A DNA stretch of 64,000 bases from Actinomycetes bacterium (GTDB lineage Bacteria > Actinomycetota > Acidimicrobiia > Acidimicrobiales > RAAP-2). The position numbers and the translations under genes are program-made. The notes under the pieces were generated by a model, which saw nothing but the letters and a program-made list of their open reading frames with translations, was not told where the DNA came from and searched no databases. Positions 41,053 to 49,819 of this stretch are shown here, in pieces. Where the stretch lies: NCBI GenBank assembly GCA_021798955.1, contig JAJZBK010000001.1, positions 1 to 64,000 on the forward strand, read 5' to 3'. How positions within the stretch are numbered: position 1 is the first letter of the stretch; each line of letters opens with the position of its first letter.

Positions 41053-41074
41053 GCCCAGTAGGGCTGAAGGTCAC
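41053..41074 (-). promoter_or_regulatory. DosR-like box upstream of the UspA operon
   Basis: Minus strand GTGACCTTCAGCCCTACTGG (plus GC). It matches the copy at 43364-43386 at 17 of 22 positions and resembles the actinobacterial DosR/DevR consensus GGGACYTTNGGCCC. It lies between the end of the phosphoribosyltransferase gene and the UspA start. Confidence 0.5.
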
Positions 41075-42462
41075 TATCTCGCCCGCTCCGGTCGACCCGC
41101 CTTCGGCGTCCTCTCGATCTGTCCTGGTCGTCCGGTCCAGCTCGCGGCCGCCGGCTCGAGGTAGTCGACGAACCAGGCACGGGCGAGCTCGGCGAGCTCC
41201 TCGAGCGCACCGGGCTCCTCGAACAGCTGGGTCGCTCCCGCCACGACGGCAAGGTGGTTCCGACCGCTCATCTGGCGTTGCGCATGGCGGCTCAGCGCCA
41301 GAGCGACGGCGTCTTCCCCGCCGGCGACGAACAGGGTGGGCGCTCGCACGTCACCGAGGCGCTGACCGGCCAGGTCGGGCCGACCGCCTCCGGACACGAC
41401 GGCAGCAACCGGGGTCGTGGGCTCCGCCGCCGCCCAGAGCGCTGCCGCCGCTCCTGTCCAGGTGCCGAAGAAGCCGACACGCTGGCCTGCAGCCTCCGGC
41501 TGTCCGATCAGCCAGGCCGTCACCGCCTCCAGCCGCTCGGCAAGCGACGCGACCGCAAAGACGGCACTGCGGTGCGCCATCTCCTCGGGGGTCAGCAGGT
41601 CGACGAGGAGCGTCCCGAAGCCGGCAGCGTTCAGGAGGCCGGCCACGGTGCGGCTCCGCCAGTCGAAACGGCCGTCGCTCCTGCCGTCGGCGACGACGAC
41701 GAGGCCCGAACACCGCTCGGGGACCGTCAGGTGCCCCTCGAGCCGGACCCCACCGGCGGCGAGGCTGACGCCCTCGCCGCGCACCGATGGACCGTCGCTC
41801 CGGGTCGGGACGACGGGCACCTGGGCGCGTGCCGCCTCGAGGAGCTCCACCACCTCGGTATCGGTGACCTGCGTGAAGTCGTCGTAGCACTGGCCGACGG
41901 CCACGAACGGTTGTGGGAGCTCGAGGCAGACCACCTCATCGGCCACCTCGGCGAGGGACCGGACGGCCGACGGGGAACCGACCGGAACGGCAAGCACGAC
42001 CCGGGACGCCCCGCGGGCACGGACCACCTCGCAGGCAGCGCCGGCCGTCGAACCGGTGGCTGCGCCGTCGTCTACGACCACCGCCGTCTTGCCCGCCAGC
42101 GAGATCGGCGGGCGAGTGGAGCGCACCCGCGCCGACTGGCGGTCGACCTCGGCTCGCTCACGTTCCTCGACGGCAAGCAGATCTCGGTCGTCGAGCCCCG
42201 CTGCCCGGAGGACCTCACGGTCCAGCACCACGACCCCGCCCTCGCCGACGGCCCCCATGGCCAGCTCCGGCTGGAACGGCACGCCGAGCTTCCGCACGAC
42301 CACGACGTCGAGCGGCGCTCCGAGCAGCTCAGCCACCACAGCAGCGACGGGGATGCCTCCTCGCAGGAGGCCGAGGACCACGGCACCGCCCGGAACGTGC
42401 CCCTCGCCGACCAACTGCTCGCCCAAGCGCCGCCCTGCCTCGTACCGGTCGCGGAACTCCAT
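41074..42462 (-). CDS. Phosphoribosyltransferase fused to a degenerate dienelactone-hydrolase-like domain
   Basis: 462 residues. Residues 1-~215: type I phosphoribosyltransferase with VVVDDGAATGSTAGAA as the PRPP loop. Residues ~225-455: alpha/beta-hydrolase of the dienelactone hydrolase type. The nucleophile elbow, usually GxSxG, reads GTWTG with Trp335 for Ser, and the catalytic His site in GATQLFEEPG is Gln412. The hydrolase part is therefore probably inactive. M. tuberculosis Rv0571c, a DosR-regulon gene, has the same fusion. ATG 42462 with AGGAGG 5 nt upstream. Confidence 0.88.
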   Translation of the reverse strand: MEFRDRYEAGRRLGEQLVGEGHVPGGAVVLGLLRGGIPVAAVVAELLGAPLDVVVVRKLGVPFQPELAMGAVGEGGVVVLDREVLRAAGLDDRDLLAVEERERAEVDRQSARVRSTRPPISLAGKTAVVVDDGAATGSTAGAACEVVRARGASRVVLAVPVGSPSAVRSLAEVADEVVCLELPQPFVAVGQCYDDFTQVTDTEVVELLEAARAQVPVVPTRSDGPSVRGEGVSLAAGGVRLEGHLTVPERCSGLVVVADGRSDGRFDWRSRTVAGLLNAAGFGTLLVDLLTPEEMAHRSAVFAVASLAERLEAVTAWLIGQPEAAGQRVGFFGTWTGAAAALWAAAEPTTPVAAVVSGGGRPDLAGQRLGDVRAPTLFVAGGEDAVALALSRHAQRQMSGRNHLAVVAGATQLFEEPGALEELAELARAWFVDYLEPAAASWTGRPGQIERTPKAGRPERAR

Positions 42463-42647
42463 GGCAGCCTCCTGGCCCGACCTTTCGGCAGTGTCCGCCC
42501 GCTCGGCGCTACCGGTCCAGGGCCGATCGGCAGGTTGTGGCCAGGAGCCAGGGGCCTCCTGGCCCGGCCTAGCAGGCCAAGCGAGCCGAGGAGGTCCACC
42601 GGGCTCGGCGCAGCTCACCTCGACCATCCCATCGTTGACCGGAGCGC

Positions 42648-42697
42648 CAGCCGCGGGTTGTCGACCCGTCGGTGGACAACCGACGGGCCTGCGGCTG
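42648..42697 (-). terminator. Hairpin downstream of hsp20
   Basis: CCCGTCGGT (42665-42673) pairs with ACCGACGGG (42679-42687) around a 5-nt loop, flanked by a second inverted repeat CAGCCGC/GCGGCTG (42648-42654, 42691-42697). An alternative pairing GGTTGTC/GACAACC overlaps it. Likely terminates hsp20 7 nt after its stop. Confidence 0.65.
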
Positions 42698-42703
42698 ACG
42701 CGC

Positions 42704-43159
42704 TCACACCCGGCGGATCGGCACCTTGGTGGTGGGGCGTTGCTCGACCTGAGCGAGGGGCACGCGGACCTCGAGGATGCCGTCCTTGTACGATGCGTCC
42801 ACGGCTCCCTGGTCCGCACCGTCGGGGAGCGCGAGGTCGCGGCTGAGCTCCCCGTAGCGGAACTCGCTTCGTACGACACCGTGCTCCTTGTCCTCGACAC
42901 GCTGCTGGCGCCGAGCCTCGATGTGCAGCGTCGAACCCGACACCGACACGTCGAGGTCCTCGCTCGGGTCGATGCCGGGAAGCTCGGCCCGCACCACCAG
43001 CGCGCCGTCCTCCTCGATCTCCTCCACCCGGAACCAGCCTTCCGGCTCCGCCGCCAGTTCGCCCAACCATCCAAACGGCCGCGGCCAGCCGACGTCGACG
43101 AACCGTCCCCATCGTGGCGGCCAGCCGACCTGTGCTCGTTGCGCTGTCGTACCTGCCAT
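42704..43159 (-). CDS. Hsp20/alpha-crystallin small heat-shock protein
   Basis: 151 residues. The alpha-crystallin domain spans about 55-145: RVEEIEEDGALVVRAELPGIDPSEDLDVSVSGSTLHIEARR, then FRYGELSRDLALPDGAD and DGILEVRVPL, and ends with a basic tail. An ATP-independent chaperone that holds unfolding proteins. ATG 43159 has a GAGGAGGAG ribosome site. A DosR-like box lies about 205 bp upstream. Confidence 0.92.
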   Translation of the reverse strand: MAGTTAQRAQVGWPPRWGRFVDVGWPRPFGWLGELAAEPEGWFRVEEIEEDGALVVRAELPGIDPSEDLDVSVSGSTLHIEARRQQRVEDKEHGVVRSEFRYGELSRDLALPDGADQGAVDASYKDGILEVRVPLAQVEQRPTTKVPIRRV

Positions 43160-43497
43160 CGCTCCTCCTCTCGCCATCCGCGAAGGCGACCGGCCGGCCA
43201 CCCCAGTCGGTCGCTCGCCCGCTCGCCCGCTCGCCCGGCGTCGCCGCGGCCACCGTGGGCGGCCCGACGACCGACGCCCACCTGTTGGGGCGGAGACCCG
43301 GTCCGACGTGCGACGCAGCGCCGGAACCGGGCTCCTTTCTCAGCCTCGCACCACGACGCGCTCGGCCAGTAGTGCCAAAGGTCCCCAGGGAGGCGCCGGC
43401 AGGCACCCTCGCCGTCGGTGTGTGCCGGTGCGTGCACGGCCAGATCGACCCCCTCGCCCGTGCGTCGACACGAGGCCGATCGCTACCATCGCGGAGC
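43160..43497. other. Divergent 338-bp region between hsp20 and a methyltransferase gene
   Basis: Contains the DosR-like box at 43364-43386 and the TACCAT -10 box (43484-43489), 8 nt before the GTG at 43498. Otherwise GC-rich, including a triple CGCTCGCCCG run at 43213-43235; no gene seen. Confidence 0.45.
43364..43386 (-). promoter_or_regulatory. DosR-like box in the hsp20 upstream region
   Basis: Minus strand GGGGACCTTTGGCACTACTG (plus GCC). Close to the DosR/DevR consensus and to the copy before UspA (41053-41074). The sequence similarity is seen; binding by a DosR homologue is inferred, and none is encoded in this window. Confidence 0.5.
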
Positions 43498-44109
43498 GTG
43501 GATGAGCTCGCTCGGCACTGGGACGACGTCCACTCGACGACGGCGGACGACGAGGTCAGCTGGTTCCGAGCCGAGCCGACGTCGTCGTTGCGCCTGCTCG
43601 AGGCGTGGGCGCCCAAGCGGAGGGCCCTGGTCGACGTCGGCGCGGGCTCGTCGCCCCTCGTCGACCGCTTGCTCCTCGCCGGCTGGCGCGACGTGACCGT
43701 GCTCGACGTCTCACAAGCAGCACTGGACAAGGTGCGACGGCGGCGTTCCGGACACGACGATGCGGTCACGTACCTCTGCGCCGACGCCGGCTCGTGGCGA
43801 CCACGACGGACGTACGCCACCTGGCACGACCGAGCCGTGTTCCACTTCCTCGTCGAACCCGACCGCCGGGCCCACTACGTCGAAGCAGCGAGCAACGCCA
43901 TCCCCCCAGGAGGGGTGGTCGTGTTGGCGACCTTCGCTCCCGACGGCCCGAACCGATGCTCGGGCCTGCCGACCTCCCGCTACGACGCCGACGAGCTGGC
44001 CGCCTGCTTCGCCAGCTCGTTCGACCTTGTGCACACCGAGCGCGAGGAGCACGTGACGCCCTTCGGGACCATCCAGCCGTTCACCTGGGCCGTGCTCCGG
44101 CATCGGTGA
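43498..44109 (+). CDS. Class I SAM-dependent methyltransferase
   Basis: 203 residues. HWDDVHSTTADDEVSWFR at the N-terminus and ALVDVGAGSSPLVDRLLLAGWRDVTVLDVS (motif I) are typical of the trans-aconitate/thiopurine-like methyltransferase group; DRAVFHFLVEPDRRAHYVEA and VVLATFAPDGPNRCSGLPTSRYDADEL follow. Substrate unknown. GTG start 8 nt after TACCAT suggests a leaderless message. Its stop lies in a duplicated segment. Confidence 0.87.
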   Translation: MDELARHWDDVHSTTADDEVSWFRAEPTSSLRLLEAWAPKRRALVDVGAGSSPLVDRLLLAGWRDVTVLDVSQAALDKVRRRRSGHDDAVTYLCADAGSWRPRRTYATWHDRAVFHFLVEPDRRAHYVEAASNAIPPGGVVVLATFAPDGPNRCSGLPTSRYDADELAACFASSFDLVHTEREEHVTPFGTIQPFTWAVLRHR

Positions 44110-44151
44110 CCCAGCCATGGGCCATCCCCCGACATCGGTGACCCAGCCATG
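44101..44151. repeat. Direct repeat spanning a stop codon (19 bp, 32-bp period)
   Basis: CATCGGTGACCCAGCCATG occurs at 44101-44119 and 44133-44151. The first copy contains the methyltransferase stop TGA (44107-44109). Confidence 0.9.
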
Positions 44152-44408
44152 AGCCACCGAGGGCGCCCCGGTCTCGACGGCCAGGAGACGACCGACCGCA
44201 CGGCGGACTGGACATCCGGTGCCGGCCGCCTCCTTCGTAAGGCCCTGCCGCTAGGGTGAGCCCGTCGGACCGCCAGAGCAGGGTGCGGGTGGTGCGGGCC
44301 AGCCGACGAGACGTGCTCGGCGCGGTCGTCTACGCCCCCCGCCCGTCCGGCGTCGGCCCAGGACCAGCACAGGGGCCCCGACGACCCGAGAGACCACCAG
44401 GAGACCCG

Positions 44409-45884
44409 ATGACCACCACGCCGACCACGGAGACCGCGGCCAGCGCCGGAGCAGGTCGCCAGACCCATACCGGGCTGGCGTTGCTCGTCGTGATGACCGG
44501 CGTGCTCATCACCGCCGTCGACACGACCATCGTCGTGCTGGCGCTTCCTTCGCTCGAGAAGGACCTCCACATCGCCCTGGCCTCGGTGATCTGGGTCATC
44601 ATCGGCTACCTGCTCGTCATCACCCTGCTGGCCACCCAGGTGGGCCGTCTCGGCGACATGTTCGGCCGAGTGCGGATGTACGAGGCCGGTTTCCTCGTCT
44701 TCATCGCCGGCTCCGCCCTGTGCGCCCTGTCGTGGAACGAAGCCTCCATCATCGGCTTCCGGCTCCTCCAGGGCGTCGGGGGCGCCTTCGTGACGGCCAA
44801 CAGTGGCGCGGTCATCGCCGACCTCTTCCCGGTCCACCAGCGCGGCAAGGCCTACGGCTACAACGCCGTCGGCTGGAGCATGGGAGCGGTGCTCGGCATC
44901 GTCCTCGGGGGTGCCATTGTCACCTACTTGTCGTGGCGGTGGATCTTCTGGATCAACGTGCCCATCGGCCTCGCTGCCGTGCTCCTCGCCTTGCGGGTCC
45001 TGCACGAGGGGTCCGAGCGCCGGAGCCATCGCCTCGATCCCGCCGGGATGATCGTCCTCGGGCTCGGCCTCTTCGGGGTCCTCTGGGCGATGACCCGGCT
45101 CGCCACCAACGCCTTCGATGCCTCGGTGGCCGGCTACCTCATCGGCGGGGTCGTGCTGCTCGGAGCCTTCGTGTGGATCGAGGCCGTCCAGCGAGAACCC
45201 ATGGTGCACCTGTCCCTCTTCAAGGTCCCCTCCATGACGCCGTCCCTCCTGGCATCGCTCTTCCAGGGGCTCGGCAACTTCGCCGTGCTGTTCCTCGTGA
45301 TCATGTACCTGCAGGGACCCCGGGGGCTCTCCCCCATCCACGCCTCGTTACTACTGGTCCCTGGCTATGTCATCGGGGGCACCCTCGGGCCCGTCTCCGG
45401 TCGCCTCGCCGACCGCTTGGGACCGGTGGTGCCGGCCACCGCTGGACTGGCCGTACAGGTCGTGGCGCTCTTCATCTACGCCCACCTGGGTGTGACCACC
45501 GGCCTGTGGCTGGTGGTGGTGGCGAGCATCGTGAACGGCATCGGGGGAAGCTTCTTCTTTCCGGCCAACAGCGCTGCCGTGATGAAGGCGTCACCACCCG
45601 AGGTGTTCGGCATCTCGTCGGGGATGTTGCGGACGTTCGCCAACATCGGGATGGTGTTCTCCTTTTCGGTGGCCATCCTGATCGCCTCCCGCTCGATCCC
45701 CCGCCACCTGGCCTTCGCCATCTTCGTCGGGTCTACCTCCCTCCACGGTCGCGCCGCCGGGGCATTCACCACCGGACTGCACTCGGCGTTCTACGCATCG
45801 ATGGGCATGATGGTGGTAGCTGCCCTCCTGTCGGCTACACGGGCCTCGCGCATCGGCCGGCGTGGCCCGGTCCCGGCGAACTGA
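44409..45884 (+). CDS. MFS drug/metabolite efflux transporter (DHA2, 14-helix)
   Basis: 491 residues with about 14 membrane helices. Family motifs: LITAVDTTIVVLALPSLEKDL (motif D1), GRLGDMFGRVRMYEAGF (motif A) and GYNAVGWSMGAVLGIVLGG (motif C, antiporter). Closest in type to EmrB/QacA proton-coupled efflux pumps. I chose ATG 44409 with GGAG 6 nt upstream; the open frame further upstream is not conserved. A TAGGGT at about 44252 could be its promoter. Confidence 0.88.
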   Translation: MTTTPTTETAASAGAGRQTHTGLALLVVMTGVLITAVDTTIVVLALPSLEKDLHIALASVIWVIIGYLLVITLLATQVGRLGDMFGRVRMYEAGFLVFIAGSALCALSWNEASIIGFRLLQGVGGAFVTANSGAVIADLFPVHQRGKAYGYNAVGWSMGAVLGIVLGGAIVTYLSWRWIFWINVPIGLAAVLLALRVLHEGSERRSHRLDPAGMIVLGLGLFGVLWAMTRLATNAFDASVAGYLIGGVVLLGAFVWIEAVQREPMVHLSLFKVPSMTPSLLASLFQGLGNFAVLFLVIMYLQGPRGLSPIHASLLLVPGYVIGGTLGPVSGRLADRLGPVVPATAGLAVQVVALFIYAHLGVTTGLWLVVVASIVNGIGGSFFFPANSAAVMKASPPEVFGISSGMLRTFANIGMVFSFSVAILIASRSIPRHLAFAIFVGSTSLHGRAAGAFTTGLHSAFYASMGMMVVAALLSATRASRIGRRGPVPAN

Positions 45885-45901
45885 GCTGGCCAGCGCTCGT
45901 G

Positions 45902-46567
45902 ATGGCGAACCCACCAGCGCTCCGGTGGAACACCGTCGACGGCAGGTCGCCCGACGAAGGCCGCCTCGGAGCGGTCCTCTTCGTCGCTGCCCTCGCCGCC
46001 GAAGTCGCCGCCTTCGAGGACGTGCCGGTGCTCCTGACCGGGTGCGGCAAGCTCAATGCCTCGGTGGCCCTGTCGCAGGCGCTCGCCGTGCACCAGTTCG
46101 ACCTGGTGGTCAACGTGGGAACCGCCGGTTCGCTCGACACCGCCCACGACGGAATCCACGTCGTGGGGGCGTGCGTCGAGCACGACCTCGACGCGCTCAG
46201 CCTCGAGCGGCTGACCGGCGAACGGCCGGTGGCCTGCCTCGACCTCGGCACCGGCACCGGCACGGTCGTCGCTACCGGCGACCGGGTGGTCGCCGACCCG
46301 GCCGAGGCTCGGCGGATTGCCTCCCTCGGCGCCCACCTCGTCGACATGGAGGCGTTCGCCCTGGCCCGGGTGTGCGCAGCGTTCGGTGTGCCGTTCCTCT
46401 GTGCCAAGTACGTGAGCGACCAGGCTGATGCCCATACGGCCACCGCCTGGACGACGTCGGTCCACCAGGCGTCCGAGGCGCTCTTCGCCTTCAGCCGCGA
46501 ACTGCCGGCCAGCCCGCTGGTGCCGGTGCCCGTCACGGCGCCGGAGCCCGCTCCTCGCGAGATCTGA
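45902..46567 (+). CDS. Nucleosidase/phosphorylase (MTA/SAH nucleosidase-like)
   Basis: 221 residues of the PNP/UDP phosphorylase superfamily: VLLTGCGKLNASVALSQALAVH, LVVNVGTAGSLD, HLVDMEAFALARVCAAFGVPFLCAKYVSDQAD with the catalytic Asp and the Met-Glu ribose pair. Likely cleaves a nucleoside such as S-adenosylhomocysteine, methylthioadenosine or a futalosine-like compound. Start ATG 45902, 17 bp after the MFS stop. Confidence 0.85.
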   Translation: MANPPALRWNTVDGRSPDEGRLGAVLFVAALAAEVAAFEDVPVLLTGCGKLNASVALSQALAVHQFDLVVNVGTAGSLDTAHDGIHVVGACVEHDLDALSLERLTGERPVACLDLGTGTGTVVATGDRVVADPAEARRIASLGAHLVDMEAFALARVCAAFGVPFLCAKYVSDQADAHTATAWTTSVHQASEALFAFSRELPASPLVPVPVTAPEPAPREI

Positions 46568-46668
46568 AGGCAGGGTCGGCCAGTCCTGCCAACTGGGCGC
46601 GATCCCACGGATTGGTCCGCCTCGCTCCCGCAGACCCAACACCACCAGGTGCTAACCTGCCCAGCCAC

Positions 46669-46741
46669 GGGCCGTTGGCGCAGTTGGTAGCGCACTTGCA
46701 TGACGCGCAAGGGGTCAGAGGTTCGAGTCCTCTACGGCCCA
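46669..46741 (+). tRNA. tRNA-Val (anticodon GAC)
   Basis: 73-nt cloverleaf: acceptor GGGCCGT/ACGGCCC, D-stem GCGC/GCGC, anticodon stem CTTGC/GCAAG with loop ATGACGC, T-arm AGAGG-TTCGAGT-CCTCT. Anticodon GAC reads GUC/GUU. The CCA end is not encoded. Confidence 0.95.
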
Positions 46742-46823
46742 CCGAAGAGGTCTTCACGTTTTACGTGGGGACCACTTCACGTTTCGAGCTGACGCCATCC
46801 TGCCAGAGGGCTGTGTCGCCCCC

Positions 46824-47240
46824 TTGGTGCTGACCGCCACCGTGCTGCTCTCCTACCTCGGGTCCCTTGGGGTCTCCTCGCTCGTGTTCCGCTGCCTCTT
46901 CTCCTTCCCTGGCTTCGACCCCACCGTCTCCATACTCGGCTTCGTCTTCCTGGTAGCCCTTGGTGTCGACTACAACGTCTTCTTGATGGCGAGGGTCAAC
47001 GAGGAGGCAGAAGCCGGAGCCACCATCGGCGTCGTCCGCGGCCTTGGGGTCACCGGCGGTGTGATCACCTCGGCCGGTGTCGTCCTTGCCGCCACCTTTG
47101 CCGTGCTCGGCGTCCTCCCCCTGATCGCGTTGACCGAGATCGGCTTTCTGGTCGCCTTCGGGGTGCTCGTCGACACGGTCTTGGTCCGCTCCGCCCTCGT
47201 GCCTGCCCTTGCCGTCGACATCGGCCCCTACCTGTGGTAG
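46824..47240 (+). pseudogene. C-terminal remnant of an MmpL/RND-type transporter
   Basis: About 138 residues correspond only to the last five membrane helices of an MmpL family protein: LTATVLLSYLGSLGVSSLVF, GFVFLVALGVDYNVFLMARV and VITSAGVVLAATFAVLGVLPL, TEIGFLVAFGVLVDTVLVRSALVPAL. The normal length is 700 or more residues. The frame is open back to the 3' end of tRNA-Val 80 bp away, where homology stops. It looks like the rest was lost at a recombination event next to the tRNA. The apparent TTG start is not meaningful. Confidence 0.75.
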
Positions 47241-47484
47241 CCGAGCGGGCTGGCCGCCCGAAGCCGAACGAGCGAAGCTCCCACGTCGTAACGAGCGTCC
47301 GTAGGCCGGCGGACCCGGCAGTAGGGGTCGTACGGTTCTGTTTGCATCGGCTCGTAGCCACGCGCACGCCCTGAACGGGCCGCCAGGGTGACAACGCTCT
47401 CGGCCGTCAAGCCGACGTGGGTCCCACTGCCGGTCGGCTCCCCAGTGGTCGACCGCCATATGGCCCGCCCGAGCAGGCGTGGGC

Positions 47485-48834
47485 TCACCTCGGCGACGAG
47501 GAGCGCAGCTCGCGCAGCCGGACCCGGGAGCCGGTGCGCAGCACGGCGGTCCGGTAGACCCGGGCCGCTAGCTGGGCGACCACCAGCGTGCTCAACAGGG
47601 TCACCGCCACCGACGCGCCGAACTGCCACCAGACAACGTCGCCGAAGCCCACCAGCGTCGGCATGGCGAACGGAGCGGTGGGTGGCAGATAGGCGAGGAC
47701 CTTGACGAGCAACGAGGCGCTCCCACTGCCCACGCTCGTCAGTGAGACGATGTAGCCGAAGATGAGCGGGGCACTCAGCGGCAGGGCCAGGCTCTGCACC
47801 TGGTCCTGGCGCTCGGCCAGAGAGCCGGCCGCGGCGTAGACCCAGCTGTAGAAGGCGTACCCGAGCACGAGCCACACCAGGGTGGCGACCACGACGACTG
47901 GGGCCTCGCCGTGCACGAGGTTCGAGCCCACTGCCTTGGCGAGCACCAAGGCGAACGCCACCAGGGCGACGGCCTGGACGAGGGCCACCACTCCGATGCC
48001 GACGACTTTCCCCGCCAGCAGCTGCACGGGTCGGACCGTGGCCAGCAGCACCTCCACCACGCGGCTGGCCTTCTCCTCCATCACCCCCATCAGGGTCCAC
48101 GTCAAGTACTGGGTCAGGACGATGAAGACGAGCACGACCCCGAGGAGCGCCGTCGTCTCACTCGCCGTGCGGGCGTGCTTGCCCGGGTGGATGCTCTGGA
48201 TGGGAAGTGGACGAGCCCGAGCCACGGTGACGGCCTGGGTAGGGGTGAGCCCGGCTCGGGCGAAGGCGCGTGCCAACCCGAGCGCCGACGCGGCCACGCG
48301 CACGAAACGCGCCGTGGCCGAGGTGTCGGTCGCCGCGATCGGATCGAGCACGACGAGGCGTTGACTCCCCTCCACCACCACGTCGAGCCGCCCCTCGCCG
48401 AGGGCTGTTCGGGCGACACCGATGCCGGGCTCACCGACCAACCTCGCGGCAGTCCCGGCGGAGGTGGCCGCGGCATGCAGCTCGGCGTCGAGTGCCGGCG
48501 AGCCGGCGACCACCCCCACCCGGGTAGCACGAGGAGCACCGGTGTGCACGGTCGGGATGACCACCGCGGCCGCCACCACCAGGAACAGGATGGCCGTCAC
48601 CACGCGGAACACCCTCCCGCGCAGGCGCTCGCGGACCTCCCGTCCGGCGACGAGCCCCATGTCGCCCAGGAGCCGGCGGTCGCCGAGGTGTGCCCGGAGC
48701 GTCCTCGAACCCTCCCACAGGGCAGCGAACGGCGACGGACGCGCCGCCGCACCGCCTCGACCTCCTCTGCGTCGACGCAGGCGGACGATGGTCGCCACCA
48801 CCAGTGCGGCCACGACGAGGGGAAGGGCCTTCAC
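47485..48834 (-). CDS. ABC-2 type permease (NatB-like sodium/drug efflux)
   Basis: 449 residues. One N-terminal helix, a second (about 80-98, VVTAILFLVVAAAVVIPTV), a large extracellular domain, then five helices from about 232. The conserved LTWTLMGVMEEKASRVVEVLLATVRPVQLLAGKVVG and AYLPPTAPFAMP are typical of NatB/YhaP permeases. The GTG at 48834 overlaps the ATPase stop (GTGA). Confidence 0.88.
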   Translation of the reverse strand: MKALPLVVAALVVATIVRLRRRRGGRGGAAARPSPFAALWEGSRTLRAHLGDRRLLGDMGLVAGREVRERLRGRVFRVVTAILFLVVAAAVVIPTVHTGAPRATRVGVVAGSPALDAELHAAATSAGTAARLVGEPGIGVARTALGEGRLDVVVEGSQRLVVLDPIAATDTSATARFVRVAASALGLARAFARAGLTPTQAVTVARARPLPIQSIHPGKHARTASETTALLGVVLVFIVLTQYLTWTLMGVMEEKASRVVEVLLATVRPVQLLAGKVVGIGVVALVQAVALVAFALVLAKAVGSNLVHGEAPVVVVATLVWLVLGYAFYSWVYAAAGSLAERQDQVQSLALPLSAPLIFGYIVSLTSVGSGSASLLVKVLAYLPPTAPFAMPTLVGFGDVVWWQFGASVAVTLLSTLVVAQLAARVYRTAVLRTGSRVRLRELRSSSPR

Positions 48835-49727
48835 CGGCCCACGGCCTCGCGGAACACCTCGGAGAGCCTGCGGCGCTCGAAGACGAACTGGGTCACGTGG
48901 CCGGCGGCGCGCGCCGCATCGAGCACGACGTCGCTGTCAGTAGCCGCGTCGAGGACGAGCCGGACCTCCCCGCCGTCGACTTCCGAGAGCGAGACGCCCG
49001 GGAGGTCCCGTGCCCATCGGCCCTGGCGGTCGCCCTCCACCCGGACGGCGAGGCGCCGCGGCCCGCTGGTGGCGAGCTCGTCCACGCTCCCGCTCGCCAC
49101 AAGCCGCCCGTGGTCGATGATGGCGACCGACTCGCACACGTTCTCGACCAGGTCCAGCTGGTGGCTCGAGAAGAGCACGCACCGGCCTGATCGGGCCTGT
49201 TCCACCAGCACCTCGCCGATGGTGTCGATCCCGGCCGGATCGAGACCGGCGAGCGGCTCGTCGAGCACGAGCACCTCGGGATCGTGCACCAGGGCTGCCG
49301 CCAGCTGGACGCGTTGCTGGTTGCCGTGGGAGAGCGACTCCACCTTGCTCCGCGCCCGGTCCGCCACCTCGAGACGCTCCAGCCACCGCCGGGTGGCCCG
49401 GGCGGCACTGCGGCCATCCAATCCGTGCAGGCGGCCGAGGTACTCCACCTGGTCGGCGACCAGCATGTTCGGGTAGAGACCGCGCTCCTCGGGCATGTAC
49501 CCGAAGCGTCGGCGGGTTGCCGGGCCGACGGGCACGCCCTCCCAGCGCACTGTCCCGCCGTCGAGGTCGGTCAGGCCGAAGATGGCCCGCATCGTCGTGG
49601 TCTTCCCCGCCCCGTTCGGACCGAGGAACCCGACCACGTGCCCGGAGGGGACGGTGAAGGTCAACCCGTCGAGAGCGACCACGGCGCCGAACCGGCAGCT
49701 CAGGCCATCGAGCTCGAGGTCGGCCAT
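48831..49727 (-). CDS. ABC transporter ATP-binding protein (NatA-like)
   Basis: 298 residues. Walker A FLGPNGAGKTTTMRAI, signature SLSHGNQQRVQLAAAL, Walker B VLVLDEPLAGLDP, switch His SSHQLDLVE, plus a C-terminal extension (about 220-298) as in NatA/DrrA. Probably leaderless: TAGGCT ends 6 nt before the ATG. Confidence 0.9.
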   Translation of the reverse strand: MADLELDGLSCRFGAVVALDGLTFTVPSGHVVGFLGPNGAGKTTTMRAIFGLTDLDGGTVRWEGVPVGPATRRRFGYMPEERGLYPNMLVADQVEYLGRLHGLDGRSAARATRRWLERLEVADRARSKVESLSHGNQQRVQLAAALVHDPEVLVLDEPLAGLDPAGIDTIGEVLVEQARSGRCVLFSSHQLDLVENVCESVAIIDHGRLVASGSVDELATSGPRRLAVRVEGDRQGRWARDLPGVSLSEVDGGEVRLVLDAATDSDVVLDAARAAGHVTQFVFERRRLSEVFREAVGR

Positions 49728-49733
49728 TAGCGC

Positions 49734-49739
49734 AGCCTA
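49734..49739 (-). promoter_or_regulatory. -10 box of a leaderless promoter (ABC exporter)
   Basis: TAGGCT on the minus strand, 6 nt before the ATG at 49727. Confidence 0.5.
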
Positions 49740-49806
49740 CGGCCTCGACGTCCACCCGCTCGACGAGTAGGCCGGTGTCGATCTCGGCGCACCGCCACCG
49801 GCCAGG

Positions 49807-49812
49807 TAGCGT
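49807..49812 (+). promoter_or_regulatory. -10 box of a leaderless promoter (aminotransferase)
   Basis: TAGCGT, 7 nt before the GTG at 49820. Together with the minus-strand box at 49734 it makes a compact divergent promoter pair. Confidence 0.5.
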
Positions 49813-49819
49813 CGCTCTC

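Noticed and set aside
47228-47484. Minus-strand frame in the gap after the MmpL remnant (DPYCRVRRPTDARYD region)
   Set aside because: Some peptide-like character, but no start, family or continuity; I see nothing I can support in this 244-bp gap.
48114-49476. Plus-strand open frames opposite the ABC exporter genes
   Set aside because: Antisense shadows of two well-supported transporter genes.
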